IMG/VR virus record: IMGVR_UViG_3300025280_000036
Span: 1-60,023 of that record
Origin: a virus
DNA length: 60,023 bases
Direction: 5' to 3' (one strand)
Shown here: positions 1-6,312 of the stretch, piece by piece
Numbering within the stretch: position 1 is the first letter of the stretch
Layout: each line of letters begins with the position of its first letter
Translations under genes and position numbers: made by a program
The notes under the pieces: model-generated
The model's database searches: none
What the model was told of the DNA's origin: nothing
Seen by the model: only the letters and a program-made list of their open reading frames with translations

Positions 1-133
1 TGAACCTTTTCCTTTCTTCACGATTATAATCAGCCATAGCATTGTCGAAGTTAATGCTTTTGTATCCCCTGAACGAACCGTCCGGGTTCTTCACTTCTTC
101 CATATCGTCAAAATTTTCTATTCTCGGTTTCAT
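1..133 (-). CDS. Partial small early protein, left-end copy of the 57719-58072 gene
   Basis: Only the first 44 codons are present; the gene runs off the left edge of the window. The start codon (131-133) follows a GGAGGAC ribosome site. The translation begins MKPRIENFDDMEEVKN and is the same as the start of the 117-aa protein at the right end of the window; the DNA differs by one base over 1-145. No function is recognised. It marks one flank of the terminal redundancy. Confidence 0.8.
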   Translation of the reverse strand, partial: MKPRIENFDDMEEVKNPDGSFRGYKSINFDNAMADYNREERKRF

Positions 134-153
134 GTCATGTCCTCCTAGTCGTT

Positions 154-243
154 CTAGTCGTTGAAATAAGTGATTGCTAAGGGAAGCAACACCACGCCCA
201 TTACAAAAAATGGTTCGGCAAAAAAATTCATAAAATCAATCAT
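154..243 (-). CDS. 29-aa membrane microprotein, left-end variant
   Basis: An open frame of 29 codons starting MIDFMNFFAEPFFVMG, followed by a hydrophobic stretch VVLLPLAITYF and ending ND. It would form a single short membrane segment. It lies directly downstream (minus strand) of the 220-aa gene, with the start three bases after that gene's stop. A 32-codon version with the same first 14 residues occurs at 58492-58590 in an otherwise different gene neighbourhood. Conservation of the frame, start and hydrophobic character across the two variants argues that it is translated. Function unknown; an antiholin-like or host-membrane role is conceivable but unsupported. Confidence 0.6.
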   Translation of the reverse strand: MIDFMNFFAEPFFVMGVVLLPLAITYFND

Positions 244-246
244 GGT

Positions 247-909
247 TTAGTCCTCAGTAAGATCATGGCCCATAGCTATCAATGTTGGCCGAAAAAACCC
301 ATTGTTAAAGCGTGACATTTCATCTACCGTAGCTCCTGAAGCAATCGCTTCTGCTACTTTTTTCTTTTTTTCCTCAAAAGCCCGCTCGTGTGTCAATTCT
401 TGCACCCATTCCATCCACGTTCGCTCCTCAGAATAGCGCCATTGAATGTGGTTGCCCGAGGCTTTTTTTCTGCCGCCCCCGTCAAGGTGAATCCATCCGC
501 CTCGCAGAATCCCGGTGAATTCTTGCTGGCCCATCTTCGTTGGTCGGCGGCGCGATCCACCCCAAATCGTGAAGTGACCGCTTACCTTTCGACCTTCCTC
601 TGCCTTGGGCTTGCACTTAGCTGCGCCGCGGCGCTCATCACGTTCCGCCTCGGTCAGATCGTCCCAGCGTTCGACAAGGTATTCAACGTCGTAAAATTTG
701 ACCTCGTTGAACCAAGTGCCGCCAGAATGATGCCATTCAAACGACGGCCAGAAACCACTCTTGGCAAGGTACATCGCAAGCGTTCGTGTCTCCTTCCAGC
801 CACCTTCGCGCAGTAACTCGACGGTCCAGCGTGATAACGGGCGCACCCCATTGCTGTAGGCATCAATGGCGTTGTTGCTCATCCCAAAATCTAAGTCATA
901 GCCAGCCAT
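247..909 (-). CDS. 220-aa hypothetical early protein with a C-terminal tail shared with a virion protein
   Basis: The start is placed at MAGYDLDF (907-909), which follows GAGGACTAAAC, the ribosome-site pattern used by many minus-strand genes here; a longer frame to 975 lacks such a site. The N-terminal third (MSNNAIDAYSNG.RPLSRWT) resembles a small region seen in many phage hypothetical proteins. The last 40 residues, from EEKKKKVAEAIASGATV to FRPTLIAMGHDLT, closely match residues about 158-197 of the plus-strand protein at 36430-38538, and the DNA is nearly identical in two blocks. The gene is absent from the right-end variant of this locus. Function unknown. Confidence 0.7.
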   Translation of the reverse strand: MAGYDLDFGMSNNAIDAYSNGVRPLSRWTVELLREGGWKETRTLAMYLAKSGFWPSFEWHHSGGTWFNEVKFYDVEYLVERWDDLTEAERDERRGAAKCKPKAEEGRKVSGHFTIWGGSRRRPTKMGQQEFTGILRGGWIHLDGGGRKKASGNHIQWRYSEERTWMEWVQELTHERAFEEKKKKVAEAIASGATVDEMSRFNNGFFRPTLIAMGHDLTED

Positions 910-911
910 GT

Positions 912-1181
912 TTAGTCCTCTGAGTCGATTTGTAAATGGAGTTCGCCGTTGAAAAAAATAAACTTCGTGATCCATTTCGATTTTTCATGGTCAACAATTC
1001 TGTAGCCATTCTCGTCCTTTTTAAGCCGTCCATTTTTGTGCTTCTTGTACACATATTCTCGTTCCTGATACTCAAGCGATGACTCAGTGATCAGGTCTGA
1101 ATCTACAGTCATGCTGTACTTTGTCTGCACAAAATCCGCGACTGCCTCGATGACTTCGTAAGTTGATAAGCTAATTCTCAT
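912..1181 (-). CDS. 89-aa hypothetical early protein
   Basis: The start at MRISLSTYEVIEAVADF (1179-1181) is preceded by GAGGAC with about 8 bases of spacing; a longer frame to 1208 starts before this site. The protein is charged, with a lysine-rich middle (YVYKKHKNGRLKKDENG) and a beta-strand-like C-terminus (KWITKFIFFNGELHLQI). No domain is recognised. Its stop is two bases from the start of the next gene, so the two are likely co-translated. It is specific to the left-end variant. Confidence 0.65.
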   Translation of the reverse strand: MRISLSTYEVIEAVADFVQTKYSMTVDSDLITESSLEYQEREYVYKKHKNGRLKKDENGYRIVDHEKSKWITKFIFFNGELHLQIDSED

Positions 1182-1209
1182 TTCATTTGTCCTCGTTTGG
1201 TTTTCCAAG

Positions 1210-1251
1210 ACCGCTGACCTCTCCAGCGGTTTCGACTGATAACCAATCAGT
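1210..1251 (-). ncRNA. Paired RNA hairpins between the zinc-ribbon gene and the next early gene, left variant
   Basis: Read as minus-strand RNA, the first hairpin is ACTGAT-loop-ATCAGT (1235-1251) and the second is ACCGCTG-loop-CAGCGGT (1210-1230). The same pair sits at 59587-59628, where the first stem reads GCTGGT-loop-ACCAGC, two positions having changed on both sides so that pairing is kept, and the second keeps pairing through a G-U. This points to a selected RNA structure, perhaps a processing site or translation control for the gene downstream. Confidence 0.5.
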
Positions 1252-1421
1252 TACTCGTCAGTTGGAATTAAAAAATCTTGCTTATCAACCATTGCTTTGC
1301 ATCCAAGGCAAGTTATAGCGCCCCAAGCAAAGTGATAAACAATTGCATGATGCTCACAAATCGGGCACTGGATTGCTTTTCCGTTAGCCCCAGCCCGCGT
1401 GTATCTATCAACCTTTTTCAT
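1251..1421 (-). CDS. 56-aa zinc-ribbon protein, left-end copy
   Basis: Starts MKKVDRYTRAGANGK after an AGAGGAG ribosome site. Two cysteine pairs (IQCPICEHH and ITCLGCKAM) about 18 residues apart form a zinc-ribbon pattern. A 55-aa relative is at 59631-59798 with the same pairs and the same C-terminal DFLIPT. It is upstream of the variable early cassette and downstream of the SNF2 helicase. Proteins of this size with a single ribbon often bind nucleic acid or RNA polymerase; no specific role can be assigned. Confidence 0.75.
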   Translation of the reverse strand: MKKVDRYTRAGANGKAIQCPICEHHAIVYHFAWGAITCLGCKAMVDKQDFLIPTDE

Positions 1422-1513
1422 CACTTTCTCCTCTTGCCCTCTTGGTTTAGCCCTTAATGAAAAACAATCCTATACGAAACAATTGAACATTGCAACCTGG
1501 TGCAACAAAAGTG

Positions 1514-3499
1514 CTAGCTGCAATACTTTGCGTAGCACACCGGTCCGATCCCGCGTTCAATCGATTCCTCATTCTCAAGATGGGTGTTGCAGAATCCGCA
1601 TGTGCCGACCAAGCGCCCATAAGCGGCAGCGGCAGCGACGTGATCCTCTACGATGGTTTGCAGTGCCTCACCGATCTGACCGCAATAGAGGCCACCGGGT
1701 CGCTGGTTGCCATATCGGTTTTGGTCCCCGTAGATGGCGCAGTCGGTCACAAACGACCAACCCGAATACTTGCCATCATCGACGTGCCGGATATAAACCT
1801 TCAGCCGTGTGTCACCACCCGGCACGGCGTAACGCCCTGAAGGTATCTGCCGCAGGTCGATCTCACGCACCTCGTCCTTAGCCTCGACGTTGAACGCTTC
1901 AGCCAGTTCCTCGATGGTTGGTGTACGGCTCACCGTTTGCGGCTGTGACACGGCCTCTGGGGACGGTTGAACGTAGGTGTCGAGCACGGTGTCAGTGATG
2001 CTCTGTTTACTCACCACCAATTCGATGACGCGAGCATCGAGCGAGTGATCGATCACGATGTGCTGACACAAAACGCTGTCACGCTGCCCAATTCGACAAA
2101 GTCTATCTTCGGCTTGATTCAGGCTTCCGCTGACCCAATCCAATTCTGCGAACACGCAAATGCTGGCTCGGATTAGGGTCAACCCAACACCCGCGGCTCC
2201 TATGGTACCGATGAACACGTCGGCTTTGCCGGATTGAAAATCGTCCACTGCGGCTTGCCGGTGATCCTGCGAATGCCCGCCATGAAGCGTCACCACGCTG
2301 CGCGAGTCCTCCAAGCCCTTCTCAATAGCTTCAACCACGTCATGGTGGTGGGCGAAAACCACCACAGGCTCATCGATTGCCAAAAGGTGATCGACAACCG
2401 CTGGCACCTTTGCCAGCGCGGTGGCGTGGCGGACCCTTGAGATTTCCTCAAACCTGACGCGATCACCCTTGCTGATCTCCAGCAAAGCATCACCCATCGT
2501 GGCAAACGACGCCTCATCGGCCAGCACATCGTCGTAGCCATCCGAAGGCAGCACGATCACTTGCCGACGTTTCGCTGGCAGGTCGGGCAGCACCGCTGAT
2601 TTTTCACGGCGAAGCATGATGGTTGAACGCAGCCGCTCGCGCAATTCATCAAGATTCGATGACCCGTCAAAATCCCAACCAAAATTATTTTTGTGGGCGT
2701 TGGCGTAACGCTTCGCAAAACCCATAAAATTGCCAAATTCTTTCTGATCTAAATATCCGGCAACGGGTTGGATTTCAATGGGCCTATTCGGTATCGGTGT
2801 CCCGGTTAAGGCGTAGCGTCGTTTCGCCTTGATTTTCAGCGCCACCTTGGTGCGGGCCGCTCGGTTGTTTTTTAGGAAATGAGACTCGTCAAACACCACA
2901 CAGCCCCACGTCCGCGACAACAGCGCCGATTTATGTTTGTTCAATACATCGTAGTTGATAATCACTATGTCTGGGTCAGCGGGGAACGGTGTTTTGCCGC
3001 CGTTCACCACGGCTATACAACGCGGTTCGGCCAGCCATTTTTCAGTCTCGCGCAGCCAGTTTATTTTAAGGCTGGACTTGCAGACGATCAAAACGGTCTT
3101 GGGCCGCTCAAGATTCAGCAATCCCAAAATTTGGATCGTCTTGCCAAGACCCATCGGATCGGCCAGCAAGACCGATTCATGCTCCGCCAGAAACTTGATC
3201 CCGGCGAGTTGGTAAGGGAAGTATCTCAAGCCGTCAGGCACCGGCACGTCGAACCCTGCGGGCGCTGTGATCGCTTGCGAATCGGCAATGATCGAGGCAT
3301 CGATTTTTTTATCGTTCCACTTGCTGATCTGCCATTCATCTTTGAATTTTCCGACCGAGTAACCGGCGGCCTTGATCGCCTGTTTTTCAGCGCGCCAGAA
3401 TGCCCAAAAGTCATCGGCATTTTCCGGCAGCGGTGACGATGAAACGGTGCGACCGTCGCCAATCGTTTTTGGTTCGGAAAATTTTAGTTTGAGTTTCAT
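1514..3499 (-). CDS. SNF2-family (superfamily 2) helicase/ATPase with C-terminal zinc motif
   Basis: 661 aa from MKLKLKF (3497-3499), which follows GAGGACAAAATT. The ATPase motifs are complete and in order: Walker A DPMGLGKTIQ near residue 113, the DEAH-type box DESH near 205, motif III LTGTPI near 235, and the SNF2 motif VI signature with RLCRIGQ near 470. The last 35 residues hold CGFCN and GIGPVCYAKYC, a four-cysteine motif like the DUF6011 zinc domain seen on phage and actinobacterial proteins. The protein would translocate on double-stranded DNA, perhaps to remodel forks or displace proteins. A second copy of its C-terminal codons is at 59892-60023 because of the terminal redundancy. Confidence 0.93.
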   Translation of the reverse strand: MKLKLKFSEPKTIGDGRTVSSSPLPENADDFWAFWRAEKQAIKAAGYSVGKFKDEWQISKWNDKKIDASIIADSQAITAPAGFDVPVPDGLRYFPYQLAGIKFLAEHESVLLADPMGLGKTIQILGLLNLERPKTVLIVCKSSLKINWLRETEKWLAEPRCIAVVNGGKTPFPADPDIVIINYDVLNKHKSALLSRTWGCVVFDESHFLKNNRAARTKVALKIKAKRRYALTGTPIPNRPIEIQPVAGYLDQKEFGNFMGFAKRYANAHKNNFGWDFDGSSNLDELRERLRSTIMLRREKSAVLPDLPAKRRQVIVLPSDGYDDVLADEASFATMGDALLEISKGDRVRFEEISRVRHATALAKVPAVVDHLLAIDEPVVVFAHHHDVVEAIEKGLEDSRSVVTLHGGHSQDHRQAAVDDFQSGKADVFIGTIGAAGVGLTLIRASICVFAELDWVSGSLNQAEDRLCRIGQRDSVLCQHIVIDHSLDARVIELVVSKQSITDTVLDTYVQPSPEAVSQPQTVSRTPTIEELAEAFNVEAKDEVREIDLRQIPSGRYAVPGGDTRLKVYIRHVDDGKYSGWSFVTDCAIYGDQNRYGNQRPGGLYCGQIGEALQTIVEDHVAAAAAYGRLVGTCGFCNTHLENEESIERGIGPVCYAKYCS

Positions 3500-3515
3500 A
3501 ATTTTGTCCTCTGGT

Positions 3516-3558
3516 TTCACCCAAAAACCCCAGACTGGCCGGGGTTAATAGGGGTGAA
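3516..3558 (-). terminator. Intrinsic terminator hairpin, nested
   Basis: On the minus strand the stem AACCCC/GGGGTT (3526-3531 with 3541-3546) is followed by TTTTT, placed after the 94-aa gene. An outer stem TTCACCC/GGGTGAA (3516-3522 with 3552-3558) encloses it. It belongs to a family of similar elements at 3895, 4773, 5603 and 6269. Confidence 0.6.
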
Positions 3559-3572
3559 TATGTCAACGTCGG

Positions 3573-3857
3573 TTAATTCTGCATATGCTGGTTTTTGATC
3601 AGGTTTTTAAGCACCCGAACGTCTTTTTTCACTCCGTCCACCTCGACCCGCAATTGATAGTAGGTATTTTTCCGGCTTTGCGTCATAGCCTGAGAAACGG
3701 AGACATCATCGAACTGATAATGATTATCAAATTCTTGCCTGCGACGTTGCCCCAGATTCCCATTGTCGCCGCTCCACATATAACAGCCCTTGTGCTTTTC
3801 GTGCGTCAGCAAGATATTCTCAATCTCACCAATTTGATCCTTTGTTAAGCTAGTCAT
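3573..3857 (-). CDS. 94-aa hypothetical early protein
   Basis: Starts MTSLTKDQIGEIENILLTH after AGGGGAAA; the frame is open further upstream but that part reads across a terminator hairpin and has no ribosome site. The C-terminal half (YQLRVEVDGVKKDVRVL then KNLIKNQ) suggests beta strands followed by a helix. No family is recognised. It stands alone between two hairpins, so it could be expressed as a separate unit. Confidence 0.65.
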   Translation of the reverse strand: MTSLTKDQIGEIENILLTHEKHKGCYMWSGDNGNLGQRRRQEFDNHYQFDDVSVSQAMTQSRKNTYYQLRVEVDGVKKDVRVLKNLIKNQHMQN

Positions 3858-3894
3858 GTCATGTTTCCCCTGTGTTGGTTTGGTTGATCCTTGC

Positions 3895-3935
3895 ACCCCA
3901 AAACCCCAGACAAGCCGGGGTAGTGGGGGGGGTGA
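3895..3935 (-). terminator. Terminator-like hairpin of the repeated family
   Basis: The stem ACCCC/GGGGT (3903-3907 with 3917-3921) is flanked by CACCCC and GGGGGGTG, and TTTTG follows on the minus strand. The layout and flanking GTGAATATGTCAACC match the element at 3516-3558, so the two are duplicates. Confidence 0.5.
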
Positions 3936-3955
3936 ATATGTCAACCAGTATTTTC

Positions 3956-4120
3956 TTATTGATGCTTCCAATGCTCAGGCCATTTGATGGCTGCGTTCAA
4001 GGCTTTCAAGTCGCTGATCTTTGTTCTGAAGAGCTTTTTACGCATCTTGTTAATTGCCTCGTCAGTCCAGCCCTGTTCTCTTCGTTTCATCGTGATCATA
4101 AAAATTAATTTTTCTTTCAT
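3956..4120 (-). CDS. 54-aa basic hypothetical protein
   Basis: The start MKEKLIFMITMKRREQGWTD follows GAGGACATTAC, matching the local ribosome-site pattern. It is short and basic (MRKKLFRTK, IKWPEHWKHQ) and predicted mostly helical. Basic early proteins of this size often bind host proteins or DNA, but no family is recognised. It is the first gene downstream of the 4.12-4.45 kb non-coding region. Confidence 0.6.
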   Translation of the reverse strand: MKEKLIFMITMKRREQGWTDEAINKMRKKLFRTKISDLKALNAAIKWPEHWKHQ

Positions 4121-4409
4121 GTAATGTCCTCGTTGGTTTGATTGAAATCTGGGATAGCTTAAACGATACACTAGAACAAAGCAACAACATGAGAGCAGGA
4201 GTGCAGCGCGTGAGAGCAGGAGTGCAGCGCGTGAGAGTATGAGAATAATGACCGGGTAAGGGCGGCTATCAATGACCCGGGCGGCTGTACTAGGTGAGAC
4301 TGTCCGGTGTTTGCTTGTTGCTTGTTAGACCGCCCCAGTGGCCGCCTATACGACGATCAGGCTGTACCCTATGGGTAAGTACCCCTTAGCGCGTTAAAAC
4401 CTTACAGGC
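4121..4409. other. Non-coding region with possible early promoter
   Basis: About 290 bases without a convincing gene. On the minus strand TTGCTT and TAAGCT are 17 bases apart upstream of the 54-aa gene and could be a weak promoter. The 21-bp tandem repeat at 4190-4237 is inside. The rest shows no clear structure. Confidence 0.4.
4190..4237. repeat. 21-bp tandem repeat, two full copies plus a partial one
   Basis: The unit TGAGAGCAGGAGTGCAGCGC plus G occurs at 4190-4210 and 4211-4231 without a difference and starts a third time (TGAGAG). It lies in the non-coding region upstream of the minus-strand early genes. Such short iterons can bind a replication or regulatory protein. Confidence 0.7.
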
Positions 4410-4437
4410 AAAAAAAAGGGGCCGCATTAGCGGCCCC
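4410..4437 (-). terminator. Strong intrinsic terminator
   Basis: On the minus strand a perfect 8-bp stem GGGGCCGC/GCGGCCCC with a TAAT loop is followed by eight T. It is placed 17 bases after the stop of the 91-aa gene and should end its transcript. Confidence 0.85.
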
Positions 4438-4444
4438 CACTGGT

Positions 4445-4461
4445 AGCGTATAGATTACGCT
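4445..4461 (-). repeat. Stop-codon hairpin, first copy
   Basis: The inverted repeat AGCGTA/TACGCT with a 5-base loop overlaps the stop codon of the 91-aa gene. An identical stem at 4812-4828 overlaps the stop codon of the next gene; both genes end with codons for Gln-Ala. It may protect 3' ends or mark a recombination joint. Confidence 0.45.
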
Positions 4462-4730
4462 TGGCTGGTCGGCGGGTTCAATAACTTATTGACCGCTCGC
4501 ATATTGACAATAGCGACAACAGCCAATGCCCGCGGATGCCGCTCAAACATCAACCGGATACGCTGCGGGTAGTAGCCTGATATGCCACGCACTATCCGCT
4601 CACAGTAAGGCGGCACTACGCGCCGGGTGGTGTGTGCGCCGCTACCATTGACCCACTCCGAAGTCAGGACAGCGCCGCCGCGGCTGTGCAATTCCCGTAT
4701 GGCGTCAAATTGCCTTTTTGTAATATTCAT
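4455..4730 (-). CDS. 91-aa hypothetical protein
   Basis: Starts MNITKRQFDAIRELHSRGGA after an AAAGGGG ribosome site and ends with a hydrophobic helix (ALAVVAIVNMRAVNKLL). The N-terminal part looks like a small helical DNA-binding fold, but no motif is definite. A strong terminator follows and a similar hairpin precedes it, so it forms its own unit. Confidence 0.6.
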   Translation of the reverse strand: MNITKRQFDAIRELHSRGGAVLTSEWVNGSGAHTTRRVVPPYCERIVRGISGYYPQRIRLMFERHPRALAVVAIVNMRAVNKLLNPPTSQA

Positions 4731-4772
4731 CTATTGGACCCCTTTTGGTTTAGGTTACAAAATCTTGCACCC

Positions 4773-4796
4773 AAAAAGCCCGCACCGGGCGGGCTT
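4773..4796 (-). terminator. Intrinsic terminator of the repeated family
   Basis: On the minus strand the stem AAGCCCGC/GCGGGCTT (8 bp, loop of 5) runs into TTTTT. An outer CACC/GGTG pairing is also possible. It ends the transcript of the 247-aa gene. Confidence 0.8.
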
Positions 4797-4811
4797 GGTG
4801 GGGTACGTTGT

Positions 4812-4828
4812 AGCGTATAGTTTACGCT
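4812..4828 (-). repeat. Stop-codon hairpin, second copy
   Basis: The same AGCGTA/TACGCT stem as at 4445-4461, here overlapping the stop codon of the 247-aa gene, with a slightly different loop. Confidence 0.45.
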
Positions 4829-5565
4829 TGGATTGCGGTTCTAAAATTCCCAGCGCGTGAACCGTGAACAACGGCAACAATGTTTCGCTTGCTGCCATCG
4901 CATAACAGACAATCAATGCATTGAATGCCGGTTGATTGGTTAGGGCATTGCAGTTCGTTGTTTGTGAGCTTGTCGCCTTCCGCTGCTATGCGGAATGTTT
5001 TTGCGCCCAGTGATTGATACTTTTTCGCTTGTTTCGGACTATCAGCGGATACCATACACAGCGACAAAAACCGCGGATCGAATTGTTTACCAGCAATTTG
5101 GTGAGTGTACCCGGTATGCTCACTGCCCAGTTCCGTTAACGATTGCATGATTTCATAAGGCGCTGCCGCCGGGTCGCCATAAGCGCCTAACCTGATTTTG
5201 CGCCCGGTAAAATAGCGGCTATGCAATTGTGGATCGAATGCCGGATATTTGCCCGCCTTGTATGATTTATATACAGCCAAAGGCGCTTGTCCCAAGTTCA
5301 CATAACAAGCGCCTTTGTTAAAATGCCGGTGCAAACAATTCCCGCATATTGAAATATCAGCGCCTATTTTTGACGCTGCAACCGGGTCTATATCGCTACG
5401 CAGAATCCAAACCTGCACCATGTCGCCGGTTTTGTCATTGCTACTTTTCATCGTTGCTATAACAACAATAGGCTGCCGATCAAGCACGGAGGGTCCGGCG
5501 TACATCACAAACCCGCGCGTATTGGCGGGCTTGGGTAGTTTTTTCGGTCGTATCAATACTGGCAT
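4822..5565 (-). CDS. 247-aa cysteine-rich phage protein of unknown function
   Basis: Starts MPVLIRPKKLPKPANTRGF after GAGGACTAAACC. It has conserved-looking blocks KTGDMVQVWILRSDI, ICGNCLHRHFNKGACYVN and a C-terminal CIDCLLCDG, so two cysteine clusters could bind metal. I recall similar cysteine-rich proteins, with the same CYVN.GQ.PL pattern, in many phages, all without an assigned function. The middle holds an RLGAYGDPAAAPYEIM segment. No catalytic motif is recognised. Confidence 0.75.
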   Translation of the reverse strand: MPVLIRPKKLPKPANTRGFVMYAGPSVLDRQPIVVIATMKSSNDKTGDMVQVWILRSDIDPVAASKIGADISICGNCLHRHFNKGACYVNLGQAPLAVYKSYKAGKYPAFDPQLHSRYFTGRKIRLGAYGDPAAAPYEIMQSLTELGSEHTGYTHQIAGKQFDPRFLSLCMVSADSPKQAKKYQSLGAKTFRIAAEGDKLTNNELQCPNQSTGIQCIDCLLCDGSKRNIVAVVHGSRAGNFRTAIQA

Positions 5566-5602
5566 GGTTTAGTCCTCTTAAAATGTGTCTATGGTTTCAC
5601 CC

Positions 5603-5626
5603 AAAAAGCCCGCACAGGCCGGGCTT
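5603..5626 (-). terminator. Intrinsic terminator of the repeated family
   Basis: On the minus strand AAGCCCG/CGGGCTT (7 bp) is followed by TTTTTGGGTG. The flanks match the 4773 element closely, including the GGTACG sequence. Confidence 0.75.
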
Positions 5627-5650
5627 GGTGGGGTACGTTTTTTTGCTCTT

Positions 5651-5947
5651 TTATTTAAGGTAATTCGGCCCGTATTGAGTGTAGTTGCGTCCATATTCGG
5701 CGGTCGATATATGGCCCCTTGCGTGCTTTGCTGGGCGATTCCAACCGGCGGGCATTAATAGATCGCCCGTTTTGAGATTGATAAAACCCCAAGCACTACC
5801 GCCATTGTTGCTCATAAGTCTGGCGTATTTTTTTCCATAACTTACGGTTAATTGCGCTTGTTCTTTCATCCAGTCGGGCGAATCGGCATATTTGCCGGCT
5901 ATCTCGCTATTGACGCGTTCCATAAATTCTTTTATCTGTTCTTTCAT
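5651..5947 (-). CDS. 98-aa conserved phage hypothetical protein
   Basis: Starts MKEQIKEFMERVNSEIAG. The C-terminal half (SAWGFINLKTGDLLMPAGW then PAKHARGHI) is a pattern I recognise from many phage hypothetical proteins, where a strand-turn-strand is followed by an ARG.I motif. No biochemical role is known. Its stop is isolated from the next gene by a terminator, and its start lies three bases from the stop of the upstream gene. Confidence 0.75.
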   Translation of the reverse strand: MKEQIKEFMERVNSEIAGKYADSPDWMKEQAQLTVSYGKKYARLMSNNGGSAWGFINLKTGDLLMPAGWNRPAKHARGHISTAEYGRNYTQYGPNYLK

Positions 5948-5950
5948 TGG

Positions 5951-6226
5951 TTATGCCCCCCTTTTTTGTAAAATCAGATTAACAATTGCCAGCCTTGCGG
6001 CATCGTCGCTTACTTTTATGCTCGTGATGCGAACATTGCCGTTTGCATCGCAATGCATGGAGTTCCCGTTTATGAACGCGGCTAAACGTTCCACCCACCG
6101 GAGCGGCGAGCGTAATGACCGGCGGATCATTTTCAGTTCCCACGTCGGTGTGTAGTACATCCGGTGGAAAATACCGGGGTGCGATATCTGCGAATATTCT
6201 AATTCTTCCTGTAATAATGATTGCAT
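5951..6226 (-). CDS. 91-aa hypothetical protein
   Basis: Starts MQSLLQEELEYSQISHPG after AGAGGATTAAACC. It has an aromatic centre (FHRMYYTPTWELKMI), a basic helix (RRSLRSPLRWVERL) and a short beta-rich end. No family is recognised. It is transcribed just ahead of the 98-aa gene and is likely co-expressed with it. Confidence 0.65.
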   Translation of the reverse strand: MQSLLQEELEYSQISHPGIFHRMYYTPTWELKMIRRSLRSPLRWVERLAAFINGNSMHCDANGNVRITSIKVSDDAARLAIVNLILQKRGA

Positions 6227-6260
6227 TGGTTTAATCCTCTTATGGTTTGGTTGATCCTTT

Positions 6261-6296
6261 CACCCAGAAAGCCCGGACGGGCCGGGCTTAGTGGGT
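6261..6296 (-). terminator. Terminator-like hairpin of the repeated family
   Basis: On the minus strand AAGCCCGG/CCGGGCTT (6269-6276 with 6282-6289, 8 bp) is followed by TTTCTGGGTG. The T-run is interrupted, so termination may be partial. An outer CACCC/GGGTG pair encloses it. Confidence 0.6.
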
Positions 6297-6312
6297 GCGT
6301 TGTGGTGGGCGG

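Noticed and set aside
388-816. Plus-strand open frame opposite the 220-aa early gene
   Set aside because: It lies opposite a gene with a good ribosome site and shows no protein pattern.
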